Of a stretch of 64,000 nt of DNA, positions 54,996-63,489 are shown one piece after another. Position numbers and translations under genes: made by a program. Position 1 is the first letter of the stretch. Each line of letters begins with the position of its first letter. The stretch is from Flavobacterium poyangense (GTDB lineage: Bacteria; Bacteroidota; Bacteroidia; Flavobacteriales; Flavobacteriaceae). The stretch spans positions 719,113 to 783,112 of the forward strand of contig NZ_JAALLN010000001.1 in NCBI RefSeq assembly GCF_011751075.1, written 5' to 3'. The notes beneath the pieces are model-generated. The model had not been told where the DNA came from. It saw nothing but the letters and a program-made list of their open reading frames with translations, and ran no database searches.

Positions 54996-55655
54996 CTATA
55001 GGTAAGAGGCTACAATTTTGTGAATCGTCTGTCCTAAAAAAGTATCGTTTGTCGGATCACCAATGGCACTAAATTTCCATTCGTTATTTCTTTTGTATAG
55101 CTTACCCATTATGATCGAACGTTTGTTTACGTATTGCGAATCGGCAGCAACGTTATAAGAAGCAAACTCAGAAGCAACTCTTGTTGGTGTTCCTTCGTAC
55201 ATTCTGATTTTAGCATAAGGAATCTGAGAAAAATCCTCATTCCCGGCATTATTCAGGAAGAAAAATATCTGATTTACATTTGAATTCACTTTTGATAAAT
55301 CTACTGTGATAATTTCGTTATCAAGGCCATCATCTCCTCCGGTATCTCCGGCAAGATCATCACCGGTATGTTTTAAAGCCCCGTCAGAAGTTAATAATTT
55401 ACCTTGTGGCAAACCAAATTGCTGCAAAGCTTCTATTCTGTATAAAGGAGAATACAAATGGTCACAAACTTTATTCTGGTCGTCAATAAGTACACAACTT
55501 AAATCTAAATCGACCTCTTTTACGTTTTTAGATAAACCTAAAAACCCTTTGGTCTCAATAGCTCCCCAGTTTACTCCAACACAGAAATTAGTTAGTGTTT
55601 CACCGCTTGATTTTCTTAAATCAATTTTTTGTCCTTTGGTTAAGTTAATTGCCAT
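54996..55655 (-). CDS. TerD-family protein, TerZ-like class
   Basis: This 219-residue protein begins with the family opening AINLTKGQKIDL and has the class marker CVGVNWGAIETKGFLGLS, also seen at 58317. Calcium-binding residues lie in DLDLSCVLIDD and GDDGLDNEIITVDLSKV. TerD domains bind calcium and act as stress sensors in Ter systems. It is followed by the short TerY gene. The gene upstream of it (55671, 15-bp gap) is a TerD of the other class, so the two form a pair. Confidence 0.92.
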   Translation of the reverse strand: MAINLTKGQKIDLRKSSGETLTNFCVGVNWGAIETKGFLGLSKNVKEVDLDLSCVLIDDQNKVCDHLYSPLYRIEALQQFGLPQGKLLTSDGALKHTGDDLAGDTGGDDGLDNEIITVDLSKVNSNVNQIFFFLNNAGNEDFSQIPYAKIRMYEGTPTRVASEFASYNVAADSQYVNKRSIIMGKLYKRNNEWKFSAIGDPTNDTFLGQTIHKIVASYL

Positions 55656-55670
55656 GCTTGTAAATACGGT

Positions 55671-56222
55671 TTAGTTATATTTATTTAAGTAATCTTGCAA
55701 ACCACCTTTCATTCCGATTCCAACTGCTTCAAACTTCCACTCTTCGTTTCTTTTGTAAATTCTTCCAAATTCAACTGCTGTTTCGATAGAGAAATCCTCA
55801 TCAAGCTCGTATTTAACCAACTCCACATTAGATTGATCTAAAATTCTAATAAACGAATTTCTGATCTGTCCAAAATTCTGTCTTTTTGTATCTGCGTGAT
55901 GAATGGTAACCACAAAAGAAATTTCGTGAACATCCGGCGAAATTTTAGACAAGTCTATTTGTATTTTTTCATCATCACCATCTCCGGCACCCGTTAGGTT
56001 ATCTCCAACATGAACAACAGCCTGATCCGGTGACTTTAAGTTATTGTAATAAACAAAATGATTGTCATTTGGAATTTTTCCATTTGCACCAACTAAAAAT
56101 ACTGAAGCATCCAAATCAAAACTTGTCCCGGTATTGCTTGAATTACTATCCCATCCCAAACCTACAGTAAATTTAGGAGCACCAATACTTTGTCTTTGTC
56201 CTTTCTCTAAGTTAATTGCCAT
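55671..56222 (-). CDS. terD: TerD-family protein, TerD/TerE-like class
   Basis: This 183-residue protein has APKFTVGLGWDSNSSNTG, FDLDASVFLVG (calcium site) and GDDEKIQIDLSKI. NFGQVRN-type and VELVKYELDEDFSIETAVEF blocks complete the fold. It is one of three proteins of this class in the window (with 58929 and 61045). Upstream, 9 bp away, is the uncharacterised 321-residue gene. Confidence 0.93.
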   Translation of the reverse strand: MAINLEKGQRQSIGAPKFTVGLGWDSNSSNTGTSFDLDASVFLVGANGKIPNDNHFVYYNNLKSPDQAVVHVGDNLTGAGDGDDEKIQIDLSKISPDVHEISFVVTIHHADTKRQNFGQIRNSFIRILDQSNVELVKYELDEDFSIETAVEFGRIYKRNEEWKFEAVGIGMKGGLQDYLNKYN

Positions 56223-56231
56223 TTTATTTTT

Positions 56232-57197
56232 TTAATTAATATTAATATTCAACATTGTTTTTAAAATATTTGTTTGCTCATCAACATTCTGTAATTCGTC
56301 CAGAAAATCTACTGATGAAATTTTTTCGTGGTAATCTTTCAGTACCTCCAAAACCGTTTCGGGCAGCGTTGTTTTTATGGTGCTGAGTTCTTTCTTCAAC
56401 TCGGCATTTTTAGTTTTCAAATCTCTCAAAATACTTTCTTTGGCAGAACCATTTTTCGAAATATCAACTCCCAACGTCACTTCTTCATTCCAGAAATAAA
56501 ACGATTTTTCGTTCGTGACAAAAACAAATTTATCGTTAGAGTCCCTAAACTCGTAAATTTCTATGGTCTCGTTGTTACAGACCAATCCACACAAAAACTT
56601 AATTTTAAAATTCAGGATATTCAATCGTCCTAAAAGTTTCTTTTCAAATTTAGCATGTGCATTTTCGTATACACTTTTATTAAACTGCGAAAGCTTTTCA
56701 TACTGTTCAATTGTAATTTCTCTGTAGTATTCGGCCTGAATACTTTGCGAAAAAGTCACTATCTCATTCCAGCTAAAAAAACTGTCTGTCTCTGAAGCAA
56801 ACAACTGATAGAGCTCTTCTATCTTTTTAGACATGTTTTGTGAGTGAACCTGCATTTGTTTGGCAAACTTCGTCTCACCGATTTCTAATTTTAATTTTGA
56901 TACAATATCATCATTAATATAAATCTCGTCCGTAATTAAAAGATATTGTTGCTCTTTTGATTTTTTAATTTTTTGAAACAAATCGATAAGACTGTTTGTA
57001 AACTGAATATGAAACAATTCCAGTTTATTAATGTCCAGTATCCGATTGTTCTGAAAAAGAGTATGAATGATTTTCGTTCTTACCAAAACCCCAACAAGAT
57101 CCTTGTGATTAAAGAAATTGGATAACAATTCTAAAATCACAAGTTTTCTGTTACTGTCTTTTATTATTTGAAGATATCTCTCCTCTTCCTCCTGCAT
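56232..57197 (-). CDS. Ter-cluster protein of unknown function (321 aa)
   Basis: This soluble, strongly helical protein has 321 residues. The N-terminal half contains LLSNFFNHKDLVGVLVRTKI and long charged helices. A middle block (CGLVCNNETIEIYEFRDSND, KSFYFWNEEVTLGVDISKNG) may be a small beta domain. The C-terminal 70 residues are coiled coil. No family is recognised. Tight spacing (9 bp to TerD, 26 bp from TelA) shows it belongs to the operon. It may be a scaffold or sensor partner. Confidence 0.7.
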   Translation of the reverse strand: MQEEEERYLQIIKDSNRKLVILELLSNFFNHKDLVGVLVRTKIIHTLFQNNRILDINKLELFHIQFTNSLIDLFQKIKKSKEQQYLLITDEIYINDDIVSKLKLEIGETKFAKQMQVHSQNMSKKIEELYQLFASETDSFFSWNEIVTFSQSIQAEYYREITIEQYEKLSQFNKSVYENAHAKFEKKLLGRLNILNFKIKFLCGLVCNNETIEIYEFRDSNDKFVFVTNEKSFYFWNEEVTLGVDISKNGSAKESILRDLKTKNAELKKELSTIKTTLPETVLEVLKDYHEKISSVDFLDELQNVDEQTNILKTMLNININ

Positions 57198-57223
57198 TTA
57201 TCTAATTTCAAATATTCAATTCT

Positions 57224-58312
57224 CTAGCTTATTACGCCTTTTTTCAATTCTTGCTCCAGGCTTTGTAAACCGGCATCCAATTGTCTTCTGGTTTCTGTAC
57301 CTTGATCGTGTATTTGTTTTACTTCTGTCAGGGTATCGATCAAAGATTTTGTCGTCATTTTAAGTGTTTCAAGAGAAACGATAGTATTCTCGTTTTCTCT
57401 GGCCACTTCAATACTGTTTTGTTTCAGCATTTCTGCATTCTTCTGTAAAATAGTATTGGTCGTTTCAGATACTCTTCTTTGAATTTCAATGTTCTGTTTT
57501 TGTCTTTGTAAAGCAACTGCCAATGTAAGCTGGTTTTTCCAAACCGGCATAGTAGTCGTCAAAATAGACTGTGCTTTTTCTGCAATAGAAGTGTTGTTGT
57601 TCTGAACTACTCTAATTTGCGCCAAAGATTGCAACATAATAAAACGCACGATTTTCATATCGGCAAGACGTTTGTCTAATCGATTAATGAAAGTTCTCTT
57701 ATCCGAAATTTGATAATCCTGATAATCCGCACTTTTTCCTTCCATTACAGCAAGCTCTTCGTTCAGTTCTTTAAAACGAATCTGTCCCGCAATAATGTGT
57801 TTTTCCATTTCTTTGATCAGATTCACATTACCATCAAACATCGTTTGAAGTGCGCTGTTATCTTTCACAGAATTGATCATTCCCGCTTTTACTTTATTAC
57901 TGATTTTATCAATATTTACAGTAATTCTGTCGTACTCCTGGAATAATTTTTTTACATCTGTAATCAATTTATTCAACACCGGAATTTTAGACAAAAATCT
58001 TTTAAACGGCCCCTGATCTAACTGATCTACGTCTACATAATTTAATTCTGTAAGCAAATCATTAATCAAAGTTCCTACCTCACCTGAATTGTACGTTCTG
58101 ACATTGGTTAAGAAATTATCACTTTGCTTAGCGATCGAATTTTGAATTTCGGCACCATAATTCAGAATCGAATTGGCATCGTTTTCATTCAATTGATTAG
58201 AGATAGACTTGTAATTATTTACATCTGCTTCTGTAATTGAAGCCAAATTTACATTTCCGTCTTTGTCAATTAAAGCTGTATTCTCCTGAGTAACTAATTG
58301 GTTTTCCAGCAT
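57224..58312 (-). CDS. telA: TelA/KlaA-type toxic anion resistance protein
   Basis: This 362-residue all-helical protein matches the TelA family: NSILNYGAEIQNSIAKQSDN, then GTLINDLLTELNYVD and a central DKRLADMKIVRFIMLQSLAQ with IRVVQNNNTSIAEKAQSIL, and TTMPVWKNQLTLAVALQRQK. TelA proteins accompany Ter genes and confer resistance to tellurite and other stresses; the mechanism is unknown. It is 4 bp after the TerZ-like gene at 58317. Confidence 0.92.
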   Translation of the reverse strand: MLENQLVTQENTALIDKDGNVNLASITEADVNNYKSISNQLNENDANSILNYGAEIQNSIAKQSDNFLTNVRTYNSGEVGTLINDLLTELNYVDVDQLDQGPFKRFLSKIPVLNKLITDVKKLFQEYDRITVNIDKISNKVKAGMINSVKDNSALQTMFDGNVNLIKEMEKHIIAGQIRFKELNEELAVMEGKSADYQDYQISDKRTFINRLDKRLADMKIVRFIMLQSLAQIRVVQNNNTSIAEKAQSILTTTMPVWKNQLTLAVALQRQKQNIEIQRRVSETTNTILQKNAEMLKQNSIEVARENENTIVSLETLKMTTKSLIDTLTEVKQIHDQGTETRRQLDAGLQSLEQELKKGVIS

Positions 58313-58316
58313 GATT

Positions 58317-58925
58317 TTATAAATGGTTCTGTTGAATGGTAACTATCGTTTGCTCCAGTTTTTTATCGTTTGTTGGTACACCAACTGCGCTAAATTTCCA
58401 GTCGTCATTTCTTTTGTAAAAAACACCTAAAACCATAGATACATTTCCGGCAAAAGAAGCATCGTTTGCGATATCGTAACGTGCGAATTCTTCACTTACT
58501 CTGGTTGGAGTTCCTTCGTAAATTCTGATAGAAGCAAAAGGAATATCTTTAAAATCCTGACCTCTGAAACTGTTTATAAAAAAGGCAACGTGGTTTGCAG
58601 CCGGTGATAATTGAGAGAAATCCAAAGTAATTACTTCGTTATCTAATCCGTCATCGCCATTTAAATCTCCTGTTAAATCGTCTCCACTGTGTTTTACAGC
58701 ACGATCATTAGAAATTAGTTTTCTAAAGTTTACAGAATCAATGTGATTTTTTTTATCGTCGTAAATAGCACAGCTGGCATCTAAATCTACCGCTTCTTTT
58801 TTAGAGCCAAAAAATCCTTTTTTCTCGATTGCTCCCCAGTTTACACCTACGCAAATGTTTTGCAATTTTGTACCGTTACTTTTTTCAAGATTAATACGTT
58901 GTCCTTTTTCTAAATTAATTGCCAT
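58317..58925 (-). CDS. TerD-family protein, TerZ-like class
   Basis: This 202-residue protein has ICVGVNWGAIEKKGFFGSKK, the marker shared with 54996, and calcium sites VDLDASCAIYDD and GDDGLDNEVITLDFS. It lies 3 bp after the class-A TerD at 58929. The order class A then class B is the same as in the pair 55671/54996, so the two pairs look like a duplicated unit. Confidence 0.92.
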   Translation of the reverse strand: MAINLEKGQRINLEKSNGTKLQNICVGVNWGAIEKKGFFGSKKEAVDLDASCAIYDDKKNHIDSVNFRKLISNDRAVKHSGDDLTGDLNGDDGLDNEVITLDFSQLSPAANHVAFFINSFRGQDFKDIPFASIRIYEGTPTRVSEEFARYDIANDASFAGNVSMVLGVFYKRNDDWKFSAVGVPTNDKKLEQTIVTIQQNHL

Positions 58926-58928
58926 ATC

Positions 58929-59483
58929 TTAGTTATATTTATTTAAGTAATCTTCTAATCCGCCTTTCATTCCAACACCCTTCGCTTCAAATTTCCATTG
59001 ACCGTCTTTGTTGTAAATTCTTCCAAATTCAACTGCCGTTTCAATAGAAAAATCTTCTTCTAATTCGTACTTAACAATTTCAGTAGCATTAGAATCATCT
59101 ACAATACGAATGAATGAATTACGCACCTGACCGAAATTTTGCTTTCTGTTGTGCGCATCATGAATGGTTACAACAACACAAATTTCTTTTGCCGTTGTAT
59201 TAATTTTGGTTAAATCTATTTTTATCTGCTCATCATCTCCGTCTCCGTCTCCTGTCAGGTTATCTCCTGTGTGAATAACCGCTTCATCCGGAGATTTTAA
59301 ATTATTATAGAATATAAAATGAGAGTCTGATAATATTTTACCACTATCACCTAGAATAAAAACAGAAGCGTCAAGATCAAAACCCGAACCTGTACTGCTG
59401 TTGTTTGTATCCCATCCTAAACCAATTGTAAATTTTGGCGCATTTATATTTTCTCTTTGTCCTTTTTGCAAATTGATAGCCAT
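58929..59483 (-). CDS. terD: TerD-family protein, TerD/TerE-like class
   Basis: This 184-residue protein has APKFTIGLGWDTNNSSTGSG, FDLDASVFILGDSG and GDDEQIKIDLTKI. It is very similar to the protein at 55671, including DFSIETAVEFGRIY and the end GMKGGLEDYLNKYN. It lies 3 bp after the phosphoribosyltransferase-like gene. Confidence 0.94.
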   Translation of the reverse strand: MAINLQKGQRENINAPKFTIGLGWDTNNSSTGSGFDLDASVFILGDSGKILSDSHFIFYNNLKSPDEAVIHTGDNLTGDGDGDDEQIKIDLTKINTTAKEICVVVTIHDAHNRKQNFGQVRNSFIRIVDDSNATEIVKYELEEDFSIETAVEFGRIYNKDGQWKFEAKGVGMKGGLEDYLNKYN

Positions 59484-59486
59484 AGT

Positions 59487-60293
59487 TTAATCTATTTTTA
59501 TTACGTTAATATTGCTTTTATATTCTAAAATTTGATGATAGTTATTACTGATTGCCAGGTGAAATAATTCGTTACTTTTTGCAGTCGGAATATTGGCCGC
59601 TAGAAAAGCAAACTGCTCTTCATTCAGGCTTAAAATAAATTTCACAATTCTGGTATTGTACTGAAAATGCTCACTGTTTATAATAGAGACAATATCTTCT
59701 ACATTATGAACAGCAAAATAATTATAATGATTTTCGATATTGGGATGAATGTCTTTGTTTATTAATTCTGCGAAATAAACAAACACAAAATCGCCTTTAA
59801 CATCGTATTGGTTCAGAATCTTTTTAACCGTGTGTTCGTGACTACCGGTTATCTTGATGTCATCAACAAAAATGCAAAGTTTGCCTTCGATAAAATTGCG
59901 ATCGATGTAGTACGTATCGTTTGATATTAATTTGACTCTCTGCTCAAAATCTAAATTCCCATAATCGGTAACATAAGTTTGATTTCTGTAAATTTTAGAT
60001 TCAATACAGGATTTTTTACCATTTTTAAACAAAAAACCATTAAGTTCTTTCTTAAAATAGTAGCATAAAAAATTGGATGCGGTTGGAATTGACAAATAAG
60101 GACTTGGTAAAATGACAATCTCTGTATTAGACAAGATCAGATCTTTAAATTGAACAGCAAATCCTTCAAACAATTCTTTTGCAAATCGCTCTGCATAGAA
60201 TTTATCTCCAAATTTAAATCTGCTATAGGCCGCTTCCTCAAAAGGGCAGTTGTCTCTTTCTGTTATTTTGTGTAAGCTGTAACTTTTATTCAC
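59487..60293 (-). CDS. Phosphoribosyltransferase-like protein of the Ter cluster
   Basis: This 268-residue protein has a PRPP-loop-like motif CIFVDDIKITGSHEHT, the (V/I)(V/I)DD..TG signature of type-I phosphoribosyltransferases. Before it are IVILPSPYLSIPTASNFLCY and a KIYRNQTYV..YGNLDF segment, expected for the hood. Comparative work on Ter systems described PRTases and HAD proteins that may make a nucleoside-like metabolite. Here both occur side by side (2-bp gap), with no ATP-grasp or CitE-like partner in the window. Confidence 0.78.
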   Translation of the reverse strand: MNKSYSLHKITERDNCPFEEAAYSRFKFGDKFYAERFAKELFEGFAVQFKDLILSNTEIVILPSPYLSIPTASNFLCYYFKKELNGFLFKNGKKSCIESKIYRNQTYVTDYGNLDFEQRVKLISNDTYYIDRNFIEGKLCIFVDDIKITGSHEHTVKKILNQYDVKGDFVFVYFAELINKDIHPNIENHYNYFAVHNVEDIVSIINSEHFQYNTRIVKFILSLNEEQFAFLAANIPTAKSNELFHLAISNNYHQILEYKSNINVIKID

Positions 60294-60295
60294 TT

Positions 60296-60961
60296 TTAAT
60301 TTTTTAATAAATGTGCACTAAAACCAAACTTTAATGCGCCATCGTAATCGGCAATGCTGTTATCTCCGATATGTAAAACCTCTTTTTTTTCTATTTTTTT
60401 ATAGGTACTAATTTCATCCAACACCAATTGAAAAATCTCCTGGTTTGGTTTTGAGAAGCCTACTTCGTCAGAATAAATCTGAAATTTAAAATAATCGATC
60501 AGCTCGTAATGCTGCAATACCTTTCTTAACGTTCGTCCTTTAATAAAAGCCGTGTTACTCAAGATATTAATCGATTTACCCTGATCGGTAACGTCTTTAA
60601 ACATTTTTTGTATCTCCGGATAAATCAAAACCGGTTTGTACTCCAAAAACAATTCTTCTGTATGATCATAAAACTGAGACAGGCGATCTGTTCCGTTTTT
60701 ATCCATATCTACATCTAAAGCGCTTAAAATTAAATAATAAATTTCGTATGTATCTAAATTTAAACCTGTTTTTTCGTTAATATTATTACAGAGAACATCA
60801 TAATATCGAACTACTTCATTTACTTTTTCAATTCCGTGATTAATTTCAAAGAAATCCTTAAATAATAAGTTTCTTCTTTGTTTGAATTCCGGATTTGACT
60901 TTATTAAAGTCAGCCACAAATCAAAAGAAAGGTGGCTGTAATTTTCATAATTTATATTCAA
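60296..60961 (-). CDS. HAD-superfamily protein of the Ter cluster
   Basis: This 221-residue protein has motif I FDLWLTLIKSN, where Trp stands in place of the second Asp of the phosphatase DxDxT motif. Motif II lies in INILSNTAFIKGR, a Lys in FKIYSDEVGFSKPNQEIFQL-like sequence, and motif IV in VLHIGDNSIADYDGALKFG. The missing general acid suggests a dehalogenase-like or altered reaction, or a binding role. It probably works with the neighbouring PRTase. Confidence 0.85.
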   Translation of the reverse strand: MNINYENYSHLSFDLWLTLIKSNPEFKQRRNLLFKDFFEINHGIEKVNEVVRYYDVLCNNINEKTGLNLDTYEIYYLILSALDVDMDKNGTDRLSQFYDHTEELFLEYKPVLIYPEIQKMFKDVTDQGKSINILSNTAFIKGRTLRKVLQHYELIDYFKFQIYSDEVGFSKPNQEIFQLVLDEISTYKKIEKKEVLHIGDNSIADYDGALKFGFSAHLLKN

Positions 60962-61044
60962 AAGTCTTTATTTTAAAATGCATACTATAAACTGCATCGT
61001 TTACTCAATCAACACCATAATCGATTCACTCAGAATCAGCGTTT

Positions 61045-61620
61045 TTATTTAATTATTTCTCCTGAGTAATATTTCTCCAGAAAAAAACCTAAATCGGCTC
61101 TGTAACCGATACCTGAAGCTTCAAATCTCCAATTGCCATTTCGTTTATACAACCTGCCAAATTCTACTCCCGTTTCTATCGAAAAATCTTCATCTAATTC
61201 GTACTTGGCAATTTCCTGACCGTTTGCATCATCTACAATTCTAATATAAGAATTTCTCACCTGTCCGAAATTTTGCTTTCTGCGTTCAAAATCTTCAATA
61301 GTCACTACAAAAAGAATTTCTTCAACGGCAGCATCAATTTTACTCAGGTCAACTTTTATTGCTTCGTCATCATCGCCATCGCTATTCCCTCCTGTCGGAT
61401 CATCTCCTGTGTGTTCTAATGCTCCGTCCGGAGAGTTCAGATTATTATAAAAAACAAAATATTCTTCTCCTAAAAGTTTGCGGCTGGCATTAATCATAAT
61501 AGCCGAAGCATCTAAGTCAAAATTGTGTCCTGTTCCTTCATTCGGGTCCCATCCTAACCCAATTGTAATCTTAAACAAGCCAATATCTATCTTTTGCCCT
61601 TTTTGTAAATTTATAGCCAT
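61045..61620 (-). CDS. terD: TerD-family protein, TerD/TerE-like class (first gene of the cluster)
   Basis: This 191-residue protein has FKITIGLGWDPNEGTGHNFD, LDASAIMINASRKL and GDDDEAIKVDLSKI, then DFSIETGVEFGRLY. It is the most divergent of the three class-A copies. It is the first gene of the minus-strand cluster, 83 bp before the HAD gene; its promoter should lie in 61621-61700. Confidence 0.93.
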   Translation of the reverse strand: MAINLQKGQKIDIGLFKITIGLGWDPNEGTGHNFDLDASAIMINASRKLLGEEYFVFYNNLNSPDGALEHTGDDPTGGNSDGDDDEAIKVDLSKIDAAVEEILFVVTIEDFERRKQNFGQVRNSYIRIVDDANGQEIAKYELDEDFSIETGVEFGRLYKRNGNWRFEASGIGYRADLGFFLEKYYSGEIIK

Positions 61621-61963
61621 TACGATATTTTAATTAGAATTTGATAAACTATACAATGATACAAAAAAGCCCATCATGAAAAATGTGGGAGTACGTAAAA
61701 AGCGAAATATTTATCAACAAAATCAACAAATATCATGCAAAACAGAACTATTCCGAATATTCTTGCACAAACATATTCAGAGCCAAAGCACTACGAAAAA
61801 GAACACAAAACGCGAACAAACGAGATTCTCAAATCATTTAAAAAGAAAAACTTTATTAGTATATTTACAATAAATTCGAAGCAATCAAAAAATGATTATG
61901 CCTTGCGGAATTAATAAAACCCTAAATCAAATCTCTACTTTTCACTAATACTGCTCGTACCAA
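61621..61963. other. Divergent intergenic region between Ter cluster and DUF983 gene
   Basis: No convincing gene is present. A 65-codon plus-strand frame at 61676-61873 is basic, low in hydrophobic content and without a family; I treat it as chance. The region should hold the Ter promoter (minus strand) and that of the DUF983 gene. No clear operator is seen. Confidence 0.5.
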
Positions 61964-62359
61964 ATGTTTAAAAAAGGATCCAAAATAAAAAGTATTTTCA
62001 CAGGAAGTTGTCCAAAATGTCAAAATGAAAGCATGTATTCAGACAGTAACCCGCTTCATTTGACCAAAGTTCTTAAAATGAATGAGAATTGCAGCCATTG
62101 CGGGTTTAAATACCTAATTGAACCTTCTTTTTTCTATGGCGCTATGTATGTGAGCTACGGATTGAATGTTGCGGTCGGAATTGCCGCTTTTATCATTTCA
62201 TTCGTCTTTTTTGACTGCAGCATCGAAGAATCTTTTCTGGCTATAATTATTACATTAGTACTATTGTTCCCTTACGTATTGCGTCTTTCAAGAAACATTT
62301 ACATCAATATGTTTGTTTCTTATGACCCGGAAGCAGATCCAAAAGCAAAAAAGAAATAA
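61964..62359 (+). CDS. DUF983 zinc-ribbon membrane protein
   Basis: This 131-residue protein starts with a zinc-ribbon pair (CPKCQNESMYS, then CSHCGFKYLIEPSFFYGAMY), the DUF983 signature. Two membrane segments follow (YGLNVAVGIAAFIISFVFF and FLAIIITLVLLFPYVLRLSR). The function is unknown. It converges on the FAD oxidoreductase gene with 6 bp between stops. Confidence 0.9.
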   Translation: MFKKGSKIKSIFTGSCPKCQNESMYSDSNPLHLTKVLKMNENCSHCGFKYLIEPSFFYGAMYVSYGLNVAVGIAAFIISFVFFDCSIEESFLAIIITLVLLFPYVLRLSRNIYINMFVSYDPEADPKAKKK

Positions 62360-62365
62360 AGGAGC

Positions 62366-63415
62366 TTATCTTCTTTTTTTATAAAAACGATAAATATCTA
62401 TAACCGGATCTAAAGATGTTTGGTCTTCAATATAGGCAAACAGATCTTTTGCCATAGCGGGTCCAAGCATTACACCTCGTGTTCCCAGACCATTTAAAAT
62501 GTGCAAAGATTTATGCACATTATGAGTCCCAATAATAGGCCTTCTGTCTTTTACGGTTGGCCTTACTCCGCCAAAATGTGATACGATCTCAAAATCGCAA
62601 TTAATGATTTCCTGTATACGTTCTGTTAACTCTGCCCTTCCTTCTTCTGTTGGAGCAGCTGTTTTGTCCTGCCAGTTGTAAGTAGCCCCGACTTTATACA
62701 AATCGTCTCCCAGAGGTAAAATAAACACGCTGGTGTTTACAATAACATCTAAATCAAGATCCGGCGCTTTTATAATAAACAGTTCTCCTTTTGTACCATC
62801 AAGAGGTAAATCCTGAAAAAACGGATTGGCATGCAAACCAAAGCCTTCTGCAAAAATTACGTTTCGCGCCTGAATACCTTTGTATGTAACCAAATCATCC
62901 CCAACAATCAATTTATCATATTCAAATGACTCCTGAAGCAGCCATTTGTTTTGAATTAAATACTCCTGATATTTATCCAATAATAATCCTGTATCGACAT
63001 AGCCGGTATGCAATACTTCGCCATAATCAAAAGGGGAATCAATTCCTGTGTATTTTTTAAAAATCAACTTTGTAGAAAGGAAATTAGTCAATAGGGGTTT
63101 ATCAGAAGCTGAGAACCAATTGTTCTGCTCTTCGATAGAAAAAAACTTCCTTAAAATAGGCAGTCTAAAATTAAACTTCGTTTGCAGTTTAGTTTCCACC
63201 TGATTGTAGAATTTATCCATCAAATCTAATTGCTCTTGTGCTTTCCAGACTTCACTAAACCTCTTTAAAATAACCGGATTGTACAATCCTCCGGCAACTC
63301 TGGATGATATCTGTGATTTATCATCAATTACTAAAATGGTTTTATGGTTTGTAAGTGCCAGTTCAGCAAACGAAATTCCTGCTAATCCCGATCCGATAAT
63401 CAAATAATCAATCAT
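62366..63415 (-). CDS. FAD-dependent oxidoreductase (DAO family)
   Basis: This 349-residue protein has the FAD-binding start MIDYLIIGSGLAGISFAELA (GxGxxG at 8-13), a second-ADP strand DDKSQISSRVAGGLYNP, and the DAO C-terminal HFGGVRPTVKDRRPIIGTH with LNGLGTRGVMLGPAMAKDLF. It resembles glycine/D-amino-acid oxidases, but the substrate is not clear. Genes of this kind often follow gldN in Flavobacterium. It lies 74 bp downstream of gldN, after a terminator hairpin. Confidence 0.88.
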   Translation of the reverse strand: MIDYLIIGSGLAGISFAELALTNHKTILVIDDKSQISSRVAGGLYNPVILKRFSEVWKAQEQLDLMDKFYNQVETKLQTKFNFRLPILRKFFSIEEQNNWFSASDKPLLTNFLSTKLIFKKYTGIDSPFDYGEVLHTGYVDTGLLLDKYQEYLIQNKWLLQESFEYDKLIVGDDLVTYKGIQARNVIFAEGFGLHANPFFQDLPLDGTKGELFIIKAPDLDLDVIVNTSVFILPLGDDLYKVGATYNWQDKTAAPTEEGRAELTERIQEIINCDFEIVSHFGGVRPTVKDRRPIIGTHNVHKSLHILNGLGTRGVMLGPAMAKDLFAYIEDQTSLDPVIDIYRFYKKRR

Positions 63416-63436
63416 ATATATTGTGGTAGATAAAAA

Positions 63437-63466
63437 AAACTCTTACTACAAATATAGTAAGAGTTT
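63437..63466 (-). terminator. Rho-independent terminator of gldN
   Basis: AAACTCTTACTA and TAGTAAGAGTTT form a 12-bp stem with a 6-nt loop, followed on the minus strand by T8. It lies 23 bp after the gldN stop. The loop reads TATATTTG on the minus strand (63449-63456), so a promoter for the FAD oxidoreductase gene may be embedded in the hairpin. Confidence 0.8.
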
Positions 63467-63489
63467 CTCTAAAATTTAATTCGGGAATC

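Noticed and set aside
61676..61873. 65-codon plus-strand frame upstream of the DUF983 gene
   Set aside because: Composition is basic and low in structure, there is no promoter or family support, and it covers the expected Ter promoter region.
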